A DNA stretch of 64,000 nucleotides from Levilactobacillus mulengensis (GTDB lineage Bacteria; Bacillota; Bacilli; Lactobacillales; Lactobacillaceae): contig NZ_RHNW01000004.1 of NCBI RefSeq assembly GCF_003946045.1, positions 124,001-188,000 on the forward strand. Direction: 5' to 3'. Of the stretch, positions 24,188 through 33,938 are shown piece by piece (positions within the stretch are counted from its first letter, which is position 1; every line of letters starts with the position of its first letter). The position numbers were made by a program, and so were the translations under genes. Under the pieces are notes generated by a model that searched no databases, was not told where the DNA came from, and saw only the letters and a list, made by a program, of their open reading frames with translations.

Positions 24188-26359
24188 GTGCTTAAACGGG
24201 ATGAATCAACACACCGGGTGAAGATGTATAAGAAGGGGCGCACGTGGGTGTTTGCCGGCGTCTTAACGGCAGCGCTTGCGTTTGCGGCGCCAGCGGGTGT
24301 CCAAGCGGATACTACTGGTGAAACACCTTCCCCAGCTAAAGCAGAGACGACCACGACGACGAACGCCCATCAGGATCAAGAAGTGACGCTCACACCATCA
24401 GACGTTGACGGTCATCCAACCACGACGGAAACAGAGTTGGTTACTGATGCCGAAAATGAAAGCGGTATCACAAGCGATTCAGTAACGGAAGGCAATCTCG
24501 AAACAGAAGCCAAGGACGAGGCGACCACCGCGCCAGAAAAACCAGCGGCGGAAGTCACGACGGAAGACCCACAGACAGCCAATCCTATCGCAGCGGACAC
24601 CGTACCGGAAACGGCCGTGCCCATTTCAGAAACGGCCAAGCCCAAGACCCACAAACAGACCGGGGCAACGACCGAGTTGAAGGCCGTGAAGCTGGTCAAG
24701 GCCGAGGTTGCCAAACCGGCCACGGTGAAGCTCGCGCATCAACAGCGGGCAACCGCTATCAGCGAGTGGATGCCCAACACCACGCTCCAACAGGCGGTTT
24801 TGAAGAGCTTGAAGGCTCAGAATCCGGGACAGAGCTGGAACAGCGTCGATGACATTACCCAGGACGACATGGCGCTCTTGAAGAGCCTGTCAATCATGAA
24901 CGGTGCCGGCACCTATATCGATGGCAAGACCGAGTTTTCACTGGTTGGCTTGGAATACGCGACGAACCTCACGTCGTTAAGTATGGGTGGAAATTTGGAC
25001 GCGGCTCCGGGTGCTTACTATGGGGATATCGCTGATGTGACGCCGTTAGCCGGATTGACCAAACTGGAAAAACTAGACCTGCAGCACAACCGGATCACCG
25101 ATGTAACGCCACTAGCCAATTTAACCAATTTAAAGGAACTATTGCTGGCGTTCAATCGAATCCGTGATTTCTCACCGTTAAAGGGAATCAACTATACGAA
25201 GTTTCATGCGGGCTCACAAATGGTGATTTTGGACCCCGTTAAGGTGAGTGCCACGGACCTGAGCGCCCACCTGAAGATTCAATTTGTCACAATCGATGGC
25301 GACCTGATTCAGCTGGAGCAGGTGGCGGTCCGAATCGCCGACCCCGTCTTCTTTTATAACGGCGCCTTCACCTACCGTTTCTACTTCACCGGTGGGGTCG
25401 GGGTGAGTGACGGTCAGGGCGGGCTGAACTATACGGAGCTGAAGCCGCAGATTCCGGGCATCACGGAGTATCCGGGCGTGACGGTTGATCCACAGGAAAA
25501 TAACTACTTTCTGACGGGCCGGGCGGATGGCGCTGACTCGTACGGCAGTTACCTGTTCGTGGTCGCCCAGGGCTACGATATCGCGGAGGACGCGGCCCCC
25601 GTGGTCGTGCAGCATCATGACGAGCAGGGCAACGCCATCGCTAAGGACGTGACGCTGCCAACGGGGATGGTCGGGGAAGACTACACGACCACGCCGTTAG
25701 ACATTCCGGGATACAAGTTGAAAACGACGCCGGAAAACGCCACCGGTCAGTACGGCAGCGAGGCCATCACGGTCACCTACGTGTATGAAAAGGATGGCGG
25801 CGGTACCGTGACGCCACCGGTCGTGACGCCAGCCGCGGATGTTACGATGACCATTTACTATCAGTTGGCGGATGGCACCAACATCGCCGCTAGCCAGACG
25901 ATTAGTGGGAAACCCGGGACCGCGTATTCGACGAGTGCCTTAGACGTGGCTGGGTATACGCTGGTGACCACGCCGGAGAATGCCAGTGGGGCCTTTGGCA
26001 ACGCGGATGGGACCATCACCTATGTTTATGAAAAAATGGAAACTGGGGGTGATGGGGACCTGATTACCGATGGCAATGACGGCGACGAGGGTGATTTGGT
26101 CACGGACGACGCTGATGATGATCAGAAACCAAGCGTTTCCGTGACGACGGCCCAGGACGGCGGCGCGGGGGCAACGGCCAGTGGTCAGCCGGTCCAGTTG
26201 GCTAACGGCGCGCCTGCTGTGACGTCACAGAAGTCCGCAGCCGCAGCGACAACCTTGCCACAGACTAATGACCAAGCAACCTCTGTCTGGTGGGGCGTGG
26301 CGTTATTGGCCGCGACGACCATCGGTGGCTGGCTAGGTGTTCGTCGGAAAAATGAATAA
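24188..26359 (+). CDS. Sortase-anchored LRR-MucBP adhesin D
   Basis: 723 residues from a GTG at 24188, which follows GAGGAGG by six bases. A longer frame from 24104 exists but lies only about 15 bases after a TATACT -10 and has a poorer ribosome binding site. Signal motif VKMYKKGRTWVFAGVL, cleavage after VQA. Thr/Glu/Pro-rich stalk; LRR head from about 188 with cap AISEWMPNTTLQQ and repeats SLVGLEYATNLTSLSM, IADVTPLAGLTKLEKLDL, ITDVTPLANLTNLKELLL. Two MucBP repeats near 469 and 550 (VVQHHDEQGNAI, TIYYQLADGTNI). An Asp/Gly-rich linker precedes LPQTN (about 690), a membrane helix and VRRKNE. GC is higher than in adhesin C. Confidence 0.9.
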   Translation: MLKRDESTHRVKMYKKGRTWVFAGVLTAALAFAAPAGVQADTTGETPSPAKAETTTTTNAHQDQEVTLTPSDVDGHPTTTETELVTDAENESGITSDSVTEGNLETEAKDEATTAPEKPAAEVTTEDPQTANPIAADTVPETAVPISETAKPKTHKQTGATTELKAVKLVKAEVAKPATVKLAHQQRATAISEWMPNTTLQQAVLKSLKAQNPGQSWNSVDDITQDDMALLKSLSIMNGAGTYIDGKTEFSLVGLEYATNLTSLSMGGNLDAAPGAYYGDIADVTPLAGLTKLEKLDLQHNRITDVTPLANLTNLKELLLAFNRIRDFSPLKGINYTKFHAGSQMVILDPVKVSATDLSAHLKIQFVTIDGDLIQLEQVAVRIADPVFFYNGAFTYRFYFTGGVGVSDGQGGLNYTELKPQIPGITEYPGVTVDPQENNYFLTGRADGADSYGSYLFVVAQGYDIAEDAAPVVVQHHDEQGNAIAKDVTLPTGMVGEDYTTTPLDIPGYKLKTTPENATGQYGSEAITVTYVYEKDGGGTVTPPVVTPAADVTMTIYYQLADGTNIAASQTISGKPGTAYSTSALDVAGYTLVTTPENASGAFGNADGTITYVYEKMETGGDGDLITDGNDGDEGDLVTDDADDDQKPSVSVTTAQDGGAGATASGQPVQLANGAPAVTSQKSAAAATTLPQTNDQATSVWWGVALLAATTIGGWLGVRRKNE

Positions 26360-26369
26360 GTGAGTGGAT

Positions 26370-26405
26370 GAAAGCCTTGATGTCTGTGACGTTGAGGCTT
26401 TTTTG
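26370..26405 (+). terminator. Intrinsic terminator of adhesin D
   Basis: AAAGCCT and AGGCTTTTTT flank an internal GTC/GAC stem. Confidence 0.8.
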
Positions 26406-26585
26406 CTGTCAAAATGTAAACACAGGTAAAGGCAATCGTTATATTATAAATAATTAATATTATAGTAGATTTTTGCCGACTACTCCACTATAATAATTTA
26501 TATCGAAATGGTGGGCAGGTCCCACTATTAACATAATTATTTTCGGTGAAACGGCACTAGTTGACGAACTTTAGGGGGAAGACAA

Positions 26586-28583
26586 TTGGGGAAACGACGA
26601 AGAAAAGATTGGCAAAAGTATGGGTTATGGACAGCAGCCGCGTTGGCCGGACTTGGCTGGCAGCTGACCACGGGGACGGTCGCCGAAGCTGATGAGGTGG
26701 TCGAAGCCGTGCCCGTGGCAGAGCCGGTGGTGCCGGCGGAGACCGCGGAATCGGCCGCAGGAATGGGAGTAGAGAAGCCTGAATCTACGGTAGCAACGCC
26801 TAGCTCTGAAAACGAGACTGTGGAAGAGCCAGAGTCCATTGAGGAGACGGGCACAATAGCACCGCAGGCCTTCAGTGGCGAGGGTGTCGTTTTACCTCAA
26901 CCCGGTAAACAGAAATCAAACCGGGGCAAAGGGAACAAAGCGGGGAATGACCAGCAGTCCACGACGGCGGTAGTTGCGGCGACACCGGTACCAGAAGTAG
27001 TGGAAGAGAAAACTGATGCGCCAGCCAAACAGCCTAAGCGCACGGAGACAGCGATTGATCAGTGGATGCCGAATAAAACGTTACAGACGGCTGTTTTGAC
27101 GGAACTACGGCGCGAGCCACAGGCAGACCATAAAACCTGGGTGGCCGAGAATGAGATTACGCAACAGGATATGTTGCGTCTAGATGCCCTAAGCATTACA
27201 GGTAATGCGGAATCAAGCGGAATTAGTACATATATTGATGGGCACACAGAATTCTCTCTCAAGGGCATCGAATATGCCAAGAACTTGGAACATATTGCCT
27301 TAGGCGGAGGGCTGGCGAATAATAGCCCCTATCAAGTGTTTGGGGACGTCGTGGACCTCTCGCCACTAGCTGGCTTGACACACTTGCGGTCAGCCATTCT
27401 CGATAACAATCGCATCAGAGATATTTCGCCGCTGAAAAATCTGAATAATCTGGAGCAACTCTATTTAACCTTTAATCAAATCTCGGATTTCCGGCCGCTC
27501 AATGGTAAAGATTTTTGGCAATTAACGATTACGGAGCAGTATATTACGTTGCCTACGATTAAAGTCGACCCGGCAAAACGGACGGCCCATATGCTGGCCC
27601 CCTACTATCTACCGAGCGGGGATCTTCCCGGTCTGTATAGTCCTGGGGAATGGGTTGAACAAATTATGGATTTTCATATCGATGAGAATAACCATAATGA
27701 CTATTACTTCAATCGTTATATTTATCACAATATTCCCAATGATGATGTCTTGTTGGGGGGAGATATTGACGAGAACGATTGGGGAAATCTGACCTACGTT
27801 AATATCCCAGACCAGAAGCCGGGGGATGCGGAACCTTTAGAGGAGCACCAAATACAGCTTCCCAATTATTACTATTTGGTGGCGATGGCAGACGTGGAAC
27901 CGGGGGATGTGGTTTCCGATGATTCGAACGTTGAGTGGTACGTGATTCAACCTTACACTACATCTAAACAGGCGGGGAAGATCACCGTTCATTACCAAGA
28001 CGAAGAAGGAAACTCTCTAGAGGATGATTATGAACTTCCAATGGGGTACGTCGATGATGCCTACAGGACGACGCCACTGAAACTCGAGGGATACACACTC
28101 AGTCAGACGCCGGAGAATGCCCAGGGCGTTTATACAGAAATGCCCATCGAAATTACTTATGTTTATCGGAAGAAGGCAACGGAGAAGCCTAGTGTCACGC
28201 CCCCGGTCGTCACACCTCCAGTCGTCACGCCACCGACTGTGACGCCGCCAACTGACGGGGGGACACCCCCAACTACGGCCGCCACGCCCGGTCAGCAACC
28301 AGATCAGGTGGATACTGGGAATAAGCCGGAGCAGATAAAGCCGGTGCCGGTTAGTGTTGCCGGTAGTGCGGCCGACCAAGTGGATACAGGAACGACCAGT
28401 CAGTCGACCGCACCGGCTGAACCGCACCCTAGCAAATTGCCACCTGTCATGCCAACGGCAGTTCAGTCCAAGGGCAACACACTGTTACCTCAGACAGATG
28501 GTCAGAGTGCTACCTATCGGCTTCTGGGCGTAATTGGCCTGCTGATTGCTTTTTGGGGATTGGCGTATCGTGGGAAAGATTAG
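26586..28583 (+). CDS. Sortase-anchored LRR-MucBP adhesin E (conventional signal peptide)
   Basis: 665 residues from a TTG following TTAGGGGGAA. Unlike the neighbours, the N-terminus GKRRRKDWQKYGLWTAAALA has no KxYKxGKxW pattern; cleavage is likely near AEA-D. Polar stalk to about 150, then the LRR head with cap AIDQWMPNKTLQT and repeats SLKGIEYAKNLEHIAL, VVDLSPLAGLTHLRSAIL, IRDISPLKNLNNLEQLYL. One MucBP repeat near 464 (ITVHYQDEEGNSL). A Pro/Thr/Val repeat (TPPVVTPPVVTPPTVTPP) forms a wall-spanning linker. The sorting motif is LPQTD (about 634), followed by a helix and YRGKD. The head is kept while the signal and anchor differ, showing modular exchange. Confidence 0.9.
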   Translation: MGKRRRKDWQKYGLWTAAALAGLGWQLTTGTVAEADEVVEAVPVAEPVVPAETAESAAGMGVEKPESTVATPSSENETVEEPESIEETGTIAPQAFSGEGVVLPQPGKQKSNRGKGNKAGNDQQSTTAVVAATPVPEVVEEKTDAPAKQPKRTETAIDQWMPNKTLQTAVLTELRREPQADHKTWVAENEITQQDMLRLDALSITGNAESSGISTYIDGHTEFSLKGIEYAKNLEHIALGGGLANNSPYQVFGDVVDLSPLAGLTHLRSAILDNNRIRDISPLKNLNNLEQLYLTFNQISDFRPLNGKDFWQLTITEQYITLPTIKVDPAKRTAHMLAPYYLPSGDLPGLYSPGEWVEQIMDFHIDENNHNDYYFNRYIYHNIPNDDVLLGGDIDENDWGNLTYVNIPDQKPGDAEPLEEHQIQLPNYYYLVAMADVEPGDVVSDDSNVEWYVIQPYTTSKQAGKITVHYQDEEGNSLEDDYELPMGYVDDAYRTTPLKLEGYTLSQTPENAQGVYTEMPIEITYVYRKKATEKPSVTPPVVTPPVVTPPTVTPPTDGGTPPTTAATPGQQPDQVDTGNKPEQIKPVPVSVAGSAADQVDTGTTSQSTAPAEPHPSKLPPVMPTAVQSKGNTLLPQTDGQSATYRLLGVIGLLIAFWGLAYRGKD

Positions 28584-28611
28584 AAATTTGGACAGTTACA
28601 AAAGTAAAGTC

Positions 28612-28645
28612 AAAGAACACTGCCGAGTAGGGGTGTTCTTTTTGC
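28612..28645 (+). terminator. Intrinsic terminator of adhesin E
   Basis: AAAGAACAC pairs with GTGTTCTTT followed by more T. Confidence 0.85.
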
Positions 28646-28825
28646 GTAAAGTAAAGATAAATAACGAATATAGGGTGGACTAAAATCATTTAAAATGATG
28701 ATTCTTGACTTAAACGACAGACAGCTGATTTTGTCCCTAAAAACCGCTTGTAACCGGGTTTGAAGGACTAGCTGATTTTTAATTCAGAGCAGGTAAAACC
28801 ATTGACGAAACAGGGATTCATCTTT

Positions 28826-28921
28826 ATCAAAATTAATTATTTTGATGAAAACACGATTTAAGTGTGATTAGTTTTATCACCTGACAATTAAGCTTGCTTT
28901 TGTTGTGAATCTGACTACAAT
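28826..28921 (+). promoter_or_regulatory. Control region of adhesin F
   Basis: Two inverted repeats, ATCAAAAT/ATTTTGAT (28826-28846) and GTGAT/ATCAC (28863-28879), lie upstream of TTGCTT-N16-TACAAT (-10 at 28916-28921). They may be operators for an unidentified regulator. Confidence 0.45.
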
Positions 28922-29021
28922 GTAAGTGTAGAAAAGATTATCCATTTTTACTGAACTGTTACAATTAAAACCAATGACTAGGGCGAACGCAACAACACAA
29001 ATCAACGAGGAGGAAGTTATC

Positions 29022-31187
29022 ATGCGGAACTTAAAGAGCGAATCAAAGGAACACTACAAGAGTTACAAGGCAGGCAAGCACTGGGTTTTCGCTTGCATCA
29101 CGGTCATGAGTCTCGGCTTGGGTCTGGTGGGGGCCAACGAAACGGCACAAGCTGATACCAATAACGCAAGTGAACCAGATACAAGTGTGGTCACACCGGC
29201 AGCTAATGAGCAAAAGCCAGCAGCCAGTGATACGGTTGATGGTTCTGAATCTAACGGCGATTCAGGCGTTTCTGGCAAAGTCGATGGTTCTGCAAACGGT
29301 ACGGTCGGGTCCGATACTGATAAGGACGTTAACCAAGACAGCAATAGCGACATCAATAACGACGAGAATAAAGATAACAATACCAAGGATGCTAACAAGA
29401 ACGTTGACCAAGATAAGGATGCTCCAAAGAATGTGGCCGGCGACAAGCAAGATGATCCTAGTAAGGATGTCCAAAAACAAGGGCAACCAGTAGACGACCA
29501 GCAACAGCCAGGAAATCAACAGCAACCAGAACAAACAGTACCCGAAAATAAGGTTGAACAGAAATCTCCAGAAGTACCAGTAGATGAGAACTCTAACGGG
29601 GGTAAGCAAGAAGACGTCAGCAATCTTGGCAAGGTTAAGCCAATGGCTGAAAGCTACTCCCTGTTACGGGACGAAGCACCAAGCATTGATGGTATTGATG
29701 CTTCGGTTTGGATGCCGGATGCGAACTTTCGGGCCTGGGTTGAAGCGGCCTTGAGCAAAGCGAACAGGACGACCGTAGATGACAGCAACCTGTCTGGTTA
29801 TGTGCAAAGAACCACGAGTATTTATCCCGACTCCTCTAAGACTTTTGCTGATATTCAAAGTCTAGAAGGTCTGCAATATTTCACGAATCTGACTAGCTTT
29901 ACTTACTACGGCTACGTCCCAACTTCCGGCATGATTGACTTCTCGTTTGCACCTAACTTAAACTCATTGACGCTTAACAACAAAGGCACCGCGACTGGTA
30001 CTATGGATGCGACAACGTTCATTAATTTGTTGGCTAACAATCAAAAATTACAATGGTTGAATGTCACGAACTATGGGTTAACCGGCCAATTTCCTGATTT
30101 ATCCGGATTCACTGACCTGAAGAACCTTCAAATGGGGCATAATCAGCTGACTGGTGCGATTCCTAGTCTGACGACGATGCCCAAGGTGACATACTTATAT
30201 CTGGGGTACAATAATTTGACGGATATTCCAGATATGAGCGGGTATACTGGGTCATACGATTTCAGCCATAATCACCTTGTCACGGGGATTCAGAAAAATA
30301 TGGGGATTTCGGGAAACAGTATGGATCAAACCGTTACCGGTAAAGACTATACCATCACCCCAACGGTTCGTTCGTTTGACCCAATTACCGATGTGATCAA
30401 AGGTGTTCAGGACGAGAATGGTCAACTGGATCTCACCGACCCGATGGTTGCGTACAATTTAGGTACTCCAGGAGATTTGTACTTTACGGTTGAGGCCGAT
30501 TCGGACAACCCGATTGGTTTTAACATTGTGGCTGCTGAAGGGACACCTGATGGTACCTACACCATTGAGGTCTTCAATCAGAAGACCGAGCACTACAACT
30601 TTGATCTGACCTTCACCGTAACCAATGCCAAAGATCCTGTCGTTGACCCAGGGACTGGCACCACCAATCCCGGCACTGGTACTACCAATCCTGGCACCGG
30701 CACCACGAATCCAGACACTAACACCAATCCGGGTACAGGTACCAGCACTGTCACCCCAGGCACCGACACGACGACCACGCCTGATGTCACGGTCGATAAT
30801 GGCGGCGATGCAGACCAAGGTGTGACGGACACCAATCCGGGCGCTACTAACACGCCACAAACCGGTGGAGACGCGGCGACGATTGACACCACGACGCCTG
30901 CTAAAGCTAAGCCAGTTGCCAAGGCGGGTCAGGCTGACCAATTAGTTGCTAAGACAAGTCGTCAATCTGCTAAACCAGTCACCGAGTCCAAGGGTCAAGC
31001 CACTAAAGTTGTTGCCCCAAAGGCACTGGCTTCCAGCGGTCAACAACAAGCTACCACAACGCCCAACCAGGCCAAGACGACGTTGCCACAAACCAACGAA
31101 CGGAGCGGCGCTAGTCTGCTGGCGGCGGGGGTTGCTTTGATCATCGCCACCTTCGGCATGGGTCTCACTGCTAAGCACCACGAATAA
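29022..31187 (+). CDS. Sortase-anchored LRR protein F (no MucBP)
   Basis: 721 residues; the ATG at 29022 follows GAGGAGG by eight bases, so a longer frame from 28974 is rejected. Signal motif YKSYKAGKHWVFACI, cleavage after AQA. A striking Asp/Asn/Lys-rich stalk (about 85-150) and Gln/Pro-rich part follow. The head starts near 225 with SVWMPDANFRAW, a diverged form of the WMPN cap, then SLEGLQYFTNLTSFTY, FPDLSGFTDLKNLQMG and IPSLTTMPKVTYLYLG. Instead of MucBP there is one beta-rich domain and a Thr/Gly/Asn/Pro repeat (GTGTTNPGTGTTNPGTGTTN). LPQTN at 688-692, helix, AKHHE. Confidence 0.9.
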   Translation: MRNLKSESKEHYKSYKAGKHWVFACITVMSLGLGLVGANETAQADTNNASEPDTSVVTPAANEQKPAASDTVDGSESNGDSGVSGKVDGSANGTVGSDTDKDVNQDSNSDINNDENKDNNTKDANKNVDQDKDAPKNVAGDKQDDPSKDVQKQGQPVDDQQQPGNQQQPEQTVPENKVEQKSPEVPVDENSNGGKQEDVSNLGKVKPMAESYSLLRDEAPSIDGIDASVWMPDANFRAWVEAALSKANRTTVDDSNLSGYVQRTTSIYPDSSKTFADIQSLEGLQYFTNLTSFTYYGYVPTSGMIDFSFAPNLNSLTLNNKGTATGTMDATTFINLLANNQKLQWLNVTNYGLTGQFPDLSGFTDLKNLQMGHNQLTGAIPSLTTMPKVTYLYLGYNNLTDIPDMSGYTGSYDFSHNHLVTGIQKNMGISGNSMDQTVTGKDYTITPTVRSFDPITDVIKGVQDENGQLDLTDPMVAYNLGTPGDLYFTVEADSDNPIGFNIVAAEGTPDGTYTIEVFNQKTEHYNFDLTFTVTNAKDPVVDPGTGTTNPGTGTTNPGTGTTNPDTNTNPGTGTSTVTPGTDTTTTPDVTVDNGGDADQGVTDTNPGATNTPQTGGDAATIDTTTPAKAKPVAKAGQADQLVAKTSRQSAKPVTESKGQATKVVAPKALASSGQQQATTTPNQAKTTLPQTNERSGASLLAAGVALIIATFGMGLTAKHHE

Positions 31188-31206
31188 CCATAAATGTTAA
31201 TTATCT

Positions 31207-31239
31207 GAGGGCTCGCTAAATGTTAGCGGGTCCTTTTCT
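31207..31239 (+). terminator. Intrinsic terminator of protein F
   Basis: GGGCTCGCTAA and TTAGCGGGTCC pair around ATG, followed by TTTTCTT. Confidence 0.8.
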
Positions 31240-31395
31240 TGTGAACTTTTTAGCCAAAATGGTCATTGTGGTAAACTAACGGACGATTAAGTAGTTTTTG
31301 TACAAAATATTTTCATCATTTATGTTGATTGTTTCCTTAAGAAGGACCAAAATAGGGGTGGAGTTTTATTAGGGAAAGGTAGGGATTTAATCGAT

Positions 31396-33564
31396 ATGGA
31401 AACGAAACGGACACACTTCAAAATGTATAAGAGTGGCCGTCGCTGGGTCTTCGCCTGTGCTGTGATGTTAGTCACGTTAGGCGCGGGGACCACGGTAACT
31501 GCCAATGCCGACACGAACTCATCGAGCGCCAGCAGTACGACTGAAGTGAAGGCTGCGACCAGCTCCGAGAGTGGTTCAGAGCAGAATGGTCAATCCTCAC
31601 AATCTGAAAGTGAATCTAGTAGCCAATCAACGTCAACTAGCGCATCTTCAATGTCCTCAGAACAAAGCAGTGCTGACGCACAAGATAGTTCAGTTAACAG
31701 TCAATCGACCAGCTCATCTGCAGCCAAAACGGTGAAGACGACCAGCGTTCGGCCAGGGACCACTCTGAAAAAGGGCACGTTGAAACCAGGCTTCAAGGCA
31801 AACAAGTTAGTTAAGAAGTCAATCAAGAAGACGGTTAAGCGTGCCACAACGACTAAGACGGTCACCTATGCGCACACTAGCGCTGCCGGTGCCAAGGCCG
31901 CTGTTGCAAGTTTAGCTAGCTCTGAAAAGACGCAAGCCGCTAAGCAAACGATTGCCAACATGCTCCAAAAGCTTGCTGGAACCGCCACGAAGACCAGTGC
32001 ATTTGAACCTTACGCGGATTCTGGGATTCAAGCCGGTGGCAGTGTTTACGATGACTTTCCTGACCTGAACAACATTCTCGGGGTTTCCTCTGTCTTTCAC
32101 ATTTTTGCCCGTGAAGCCGAATTGAACGCCCACACCAACGGGAACGTGGCCGTCCAAAACCTGACTGGGAACGTGAACTTCGGGACCAACATCATTGAAG
32201 AACTGCTCGACAAGGATATTTCTTACATACAGAACATTACCAACATTGCCAACAGCTCCTTCGTTTCCGGGGGATCAACTCGGGAAAACAAGGTTATCTT
32301 TGGTGAAGGTATTGAAATTGATATCAGCAACCCGAACCGGCCGATGGTCAACGGCCAATACATTGACCACTTATTGGCTCAGGAAGTTTACCAAGACCAA
32401 AACGGCCAAACGTACATCGACTTTGACGCCGAATTTGCTAAGCTGAAAGCCTTGAACGAAGCTCTGGCCAATCAAAAGAGCGAAGCCAGCTATTCCAACA
32501 GCGACTTCGACGACCAGAACAACCGGGTCATTGATATCAGTGACATGACCCCTAACGCTAACGGCCAGATCGTCATCAATTTGACACCGGACGTGCTTAA
32601 CAGCGATACGCCACTGACCATCTCCGGGTTATCACCAGACGCTGATGGGACCACGGTCATCATCAACGTGGATACCGGTGGTGCCGCTGACTATAACGTC
32701 AACTCCCAAATTAAGATCAAGTACAGTGACGGGTCCGACCGGGACAATCACGAAACGGAAGACTTTGGGGACAACCATTTGCTGTGGAACTTCTACAACA
32801 GCGGTGCCAGCGATAAGCAGTACACCGGGACGTTGGACTTTAAGAAGGCCTTCCAAGGCAGTATCTTAGCCCCATCCGCCACGGTCGTTGCTAGCTCCAA
32901 CATTGATGGGAACATCATCGCGGACAAGGTCATCGTTAACGCCGAAACCCACCGTTGGGACTTGCAAGATAACAAGGACAACGAAGGCGACGACGGGGAT
33001 GAGGACACCGACGAAGAGGAAGACCTCGAAATCCCTGTTCACCCTGGTATCGACGTTGAAATGCCAGAAATTCCTGACACGGAAGATCCTGACACCGAAA
33101 CGCCGGGGACTGAAGAGCCTAATACGGAGAATCCGAATACTGAGGAACCTAACACTGAGGAACCTAACACGGAAGAACCCGACACTGAAGAACCTGAAGG
33201 CGAAGCTAACGGTGGCGATGAGGACTTAACCTACGAACATGAGCACCCAGAATACACGGAAGACATGGCCGAAGACTTTGAAGACGACCTGATCGACTTT
33301 GAAGCTGAGCGTAATACGGCCGCTGAAGAAACCTTGTTGAACAAGGTGGATGCTGCCATTGCCGCTGCTCGGGCCAAGGGTGATACGGAATTAGTTGCCC
33401 AATTGGAATCCGTTCGTGGCAATATCTTACAGGCTTTGGGCCTGTCTGATGGCTTACCACAAACTGGCGAAGCTAACGATAGCTGGTTGAGTGCCGTTGG
33501 GTTTACGCTGGCGGGCACATTATTAGCCACCGGCATCGCCGTTGACCGCAAGCGCCGGTACTAA
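31396..33564 (+). CDS. Sortase-anchored choice-of-anchor-A domain adhesin G
   Basis: 722 residues. Signal motif FKMYKSGRRWVFACA, cleavage after ANA. Ser-rich stretch (about 40-110), then a basic Lys/Thr segment. Residues about 205-520 match the choice-of-anchor-A domain: HIFAREAELNAHTNGNVAVQ near its start and GSILAPSATVVA with GNIIADKVIVNAETHRWDL at its end. This domain occurs in large surface proteins of lactobacilli and bacilli, often beside collagen-adhesin modules. An acidic linker with NTEEP/DTEEP repeats (about 555-605) and a helical acidic region precede LPQTG (about 687-691), a membrane helix and DRKRRY. It has the only classical LPxTG with Gly in the island and no WMPN head. Confidence 0.9.
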   Translation: METKRTHFKMYKSGRRWVFACAVMLVTLGAGTTVTANADTNSSSASSTTEVKAATSSESGSEQNGQSSQSESESSSQSTSTSASSMSSEQSSADAQDSSVNSQSTSSSAAKTVKTTSVRPGTTLKKGTLKPGFKANKLVKKSIKKTVKRATTTKTVTYAHTSAAGAKAAVASLASSEKTQAAKQTIANMLQKLAGTATKTSAFEPYADSGIQAGGSVYDDFPDLNNILGVSSVFHIFAREAELNAHTNGNVAVQNLTGNVNFGTNIIEELLDKDISYIQNITNIANSSFVSGGSTRENKVIFGEGIEIDISNPNRPMVNGQYIDHLLAQEVYQDQNGQTYIDFDAEFAKLKALNEALANQKSEASYSNSDFDDQNNRVIDISDMTPNANGQIVINLTPDVLNSDTPLTISGLSPDADGTTVIINVDTGGAADYNVNSQIKIKYSDGSDRDNHETEDFGDNHLLWNFYNSGASDKQYTGTLDFKKAFQGSILAPSATVVASSNIDGNIIADKVIVNAETHRWDLQDNKDNEGDDGDEDTDEEEDLEIPVHPGIDVEMPEIPDTEDPDTETPGTEEPNTENPNTEEPNTEEPNTEEPDTEEPEGEANGGDEDLTYEHEHPEYTEDMAEDFEDDLIDFEAERNTAAEETLLNKVDAAIAAARAKGDTELVAQLESVRGNILQALGLSDGLPQTGEANDSWLSAVGFTLAGTLLATGIAVDRKRRY

Positions 33565-33578
33565 ACCGGTGTTCTTGC

Positions 33579-33750
33579 GCCTTACCGGGCGGTAAAAATG
33601 GCCTGGAACGCGGTGGGGAGGACGCCCAGAGCCAAAGGACGGTCTCTGGACTTGCTTTGAGCCGCCAAACGCGCGTCTCAAAGTCACCATTTACTGAGGG
33701 TTCCCCTCAGTAAATCCCACGGCTGAGGCCATTTTTACCGCCCTCACGGC
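33579..33750 (+). repeat. R1 cloverleaf-like intergenic repeat, copy R1-2
   Basis: Outer arms of 18 bp, GGGCGGTAAAAATGGCCT (33587-33604), paired perfectly with 33726-33743. Internal hairpins: CCAGAG/CTCTGG; CTTTGAG/CTCAAAG; ATTTACTGAGG/CCTCAGTAAAT. GTGGG near the left pairs with CCCAC near the right, forming an inner extension of the outer stem. Confidence 0.85.
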
Positions 33751-33866
33751 TGACACTGGTTTGGTACCGTCGCTAGCAGTCTCCTTGTTTTAGATTGTTA
33801 GTTGGTGGTTTTGAGTCGGTGGCTGCCGGTATGACATGGATCGTTAATTTTCAGTAGAATAGACAG

Positions 33867-33914
33867 AAACAGGCTTTGGCCTCACGTTGTTTGCGTGGGT
33901 CAAAGCCTGTTTTA
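33867..33914. terminator. Bidirectional terminator between adhesin G/R1-2 and the TauE-like gene
   Basis: ACAGGCTTTG (33869-33878) pairs with CAAAGCCTGT (33901-33910), with ACG/CGT inside and T/A-rich flanks. Confidence 0.85.
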
Positions 33915-33938
33915 GTTTGGGAATTATTAACGGTCCAT

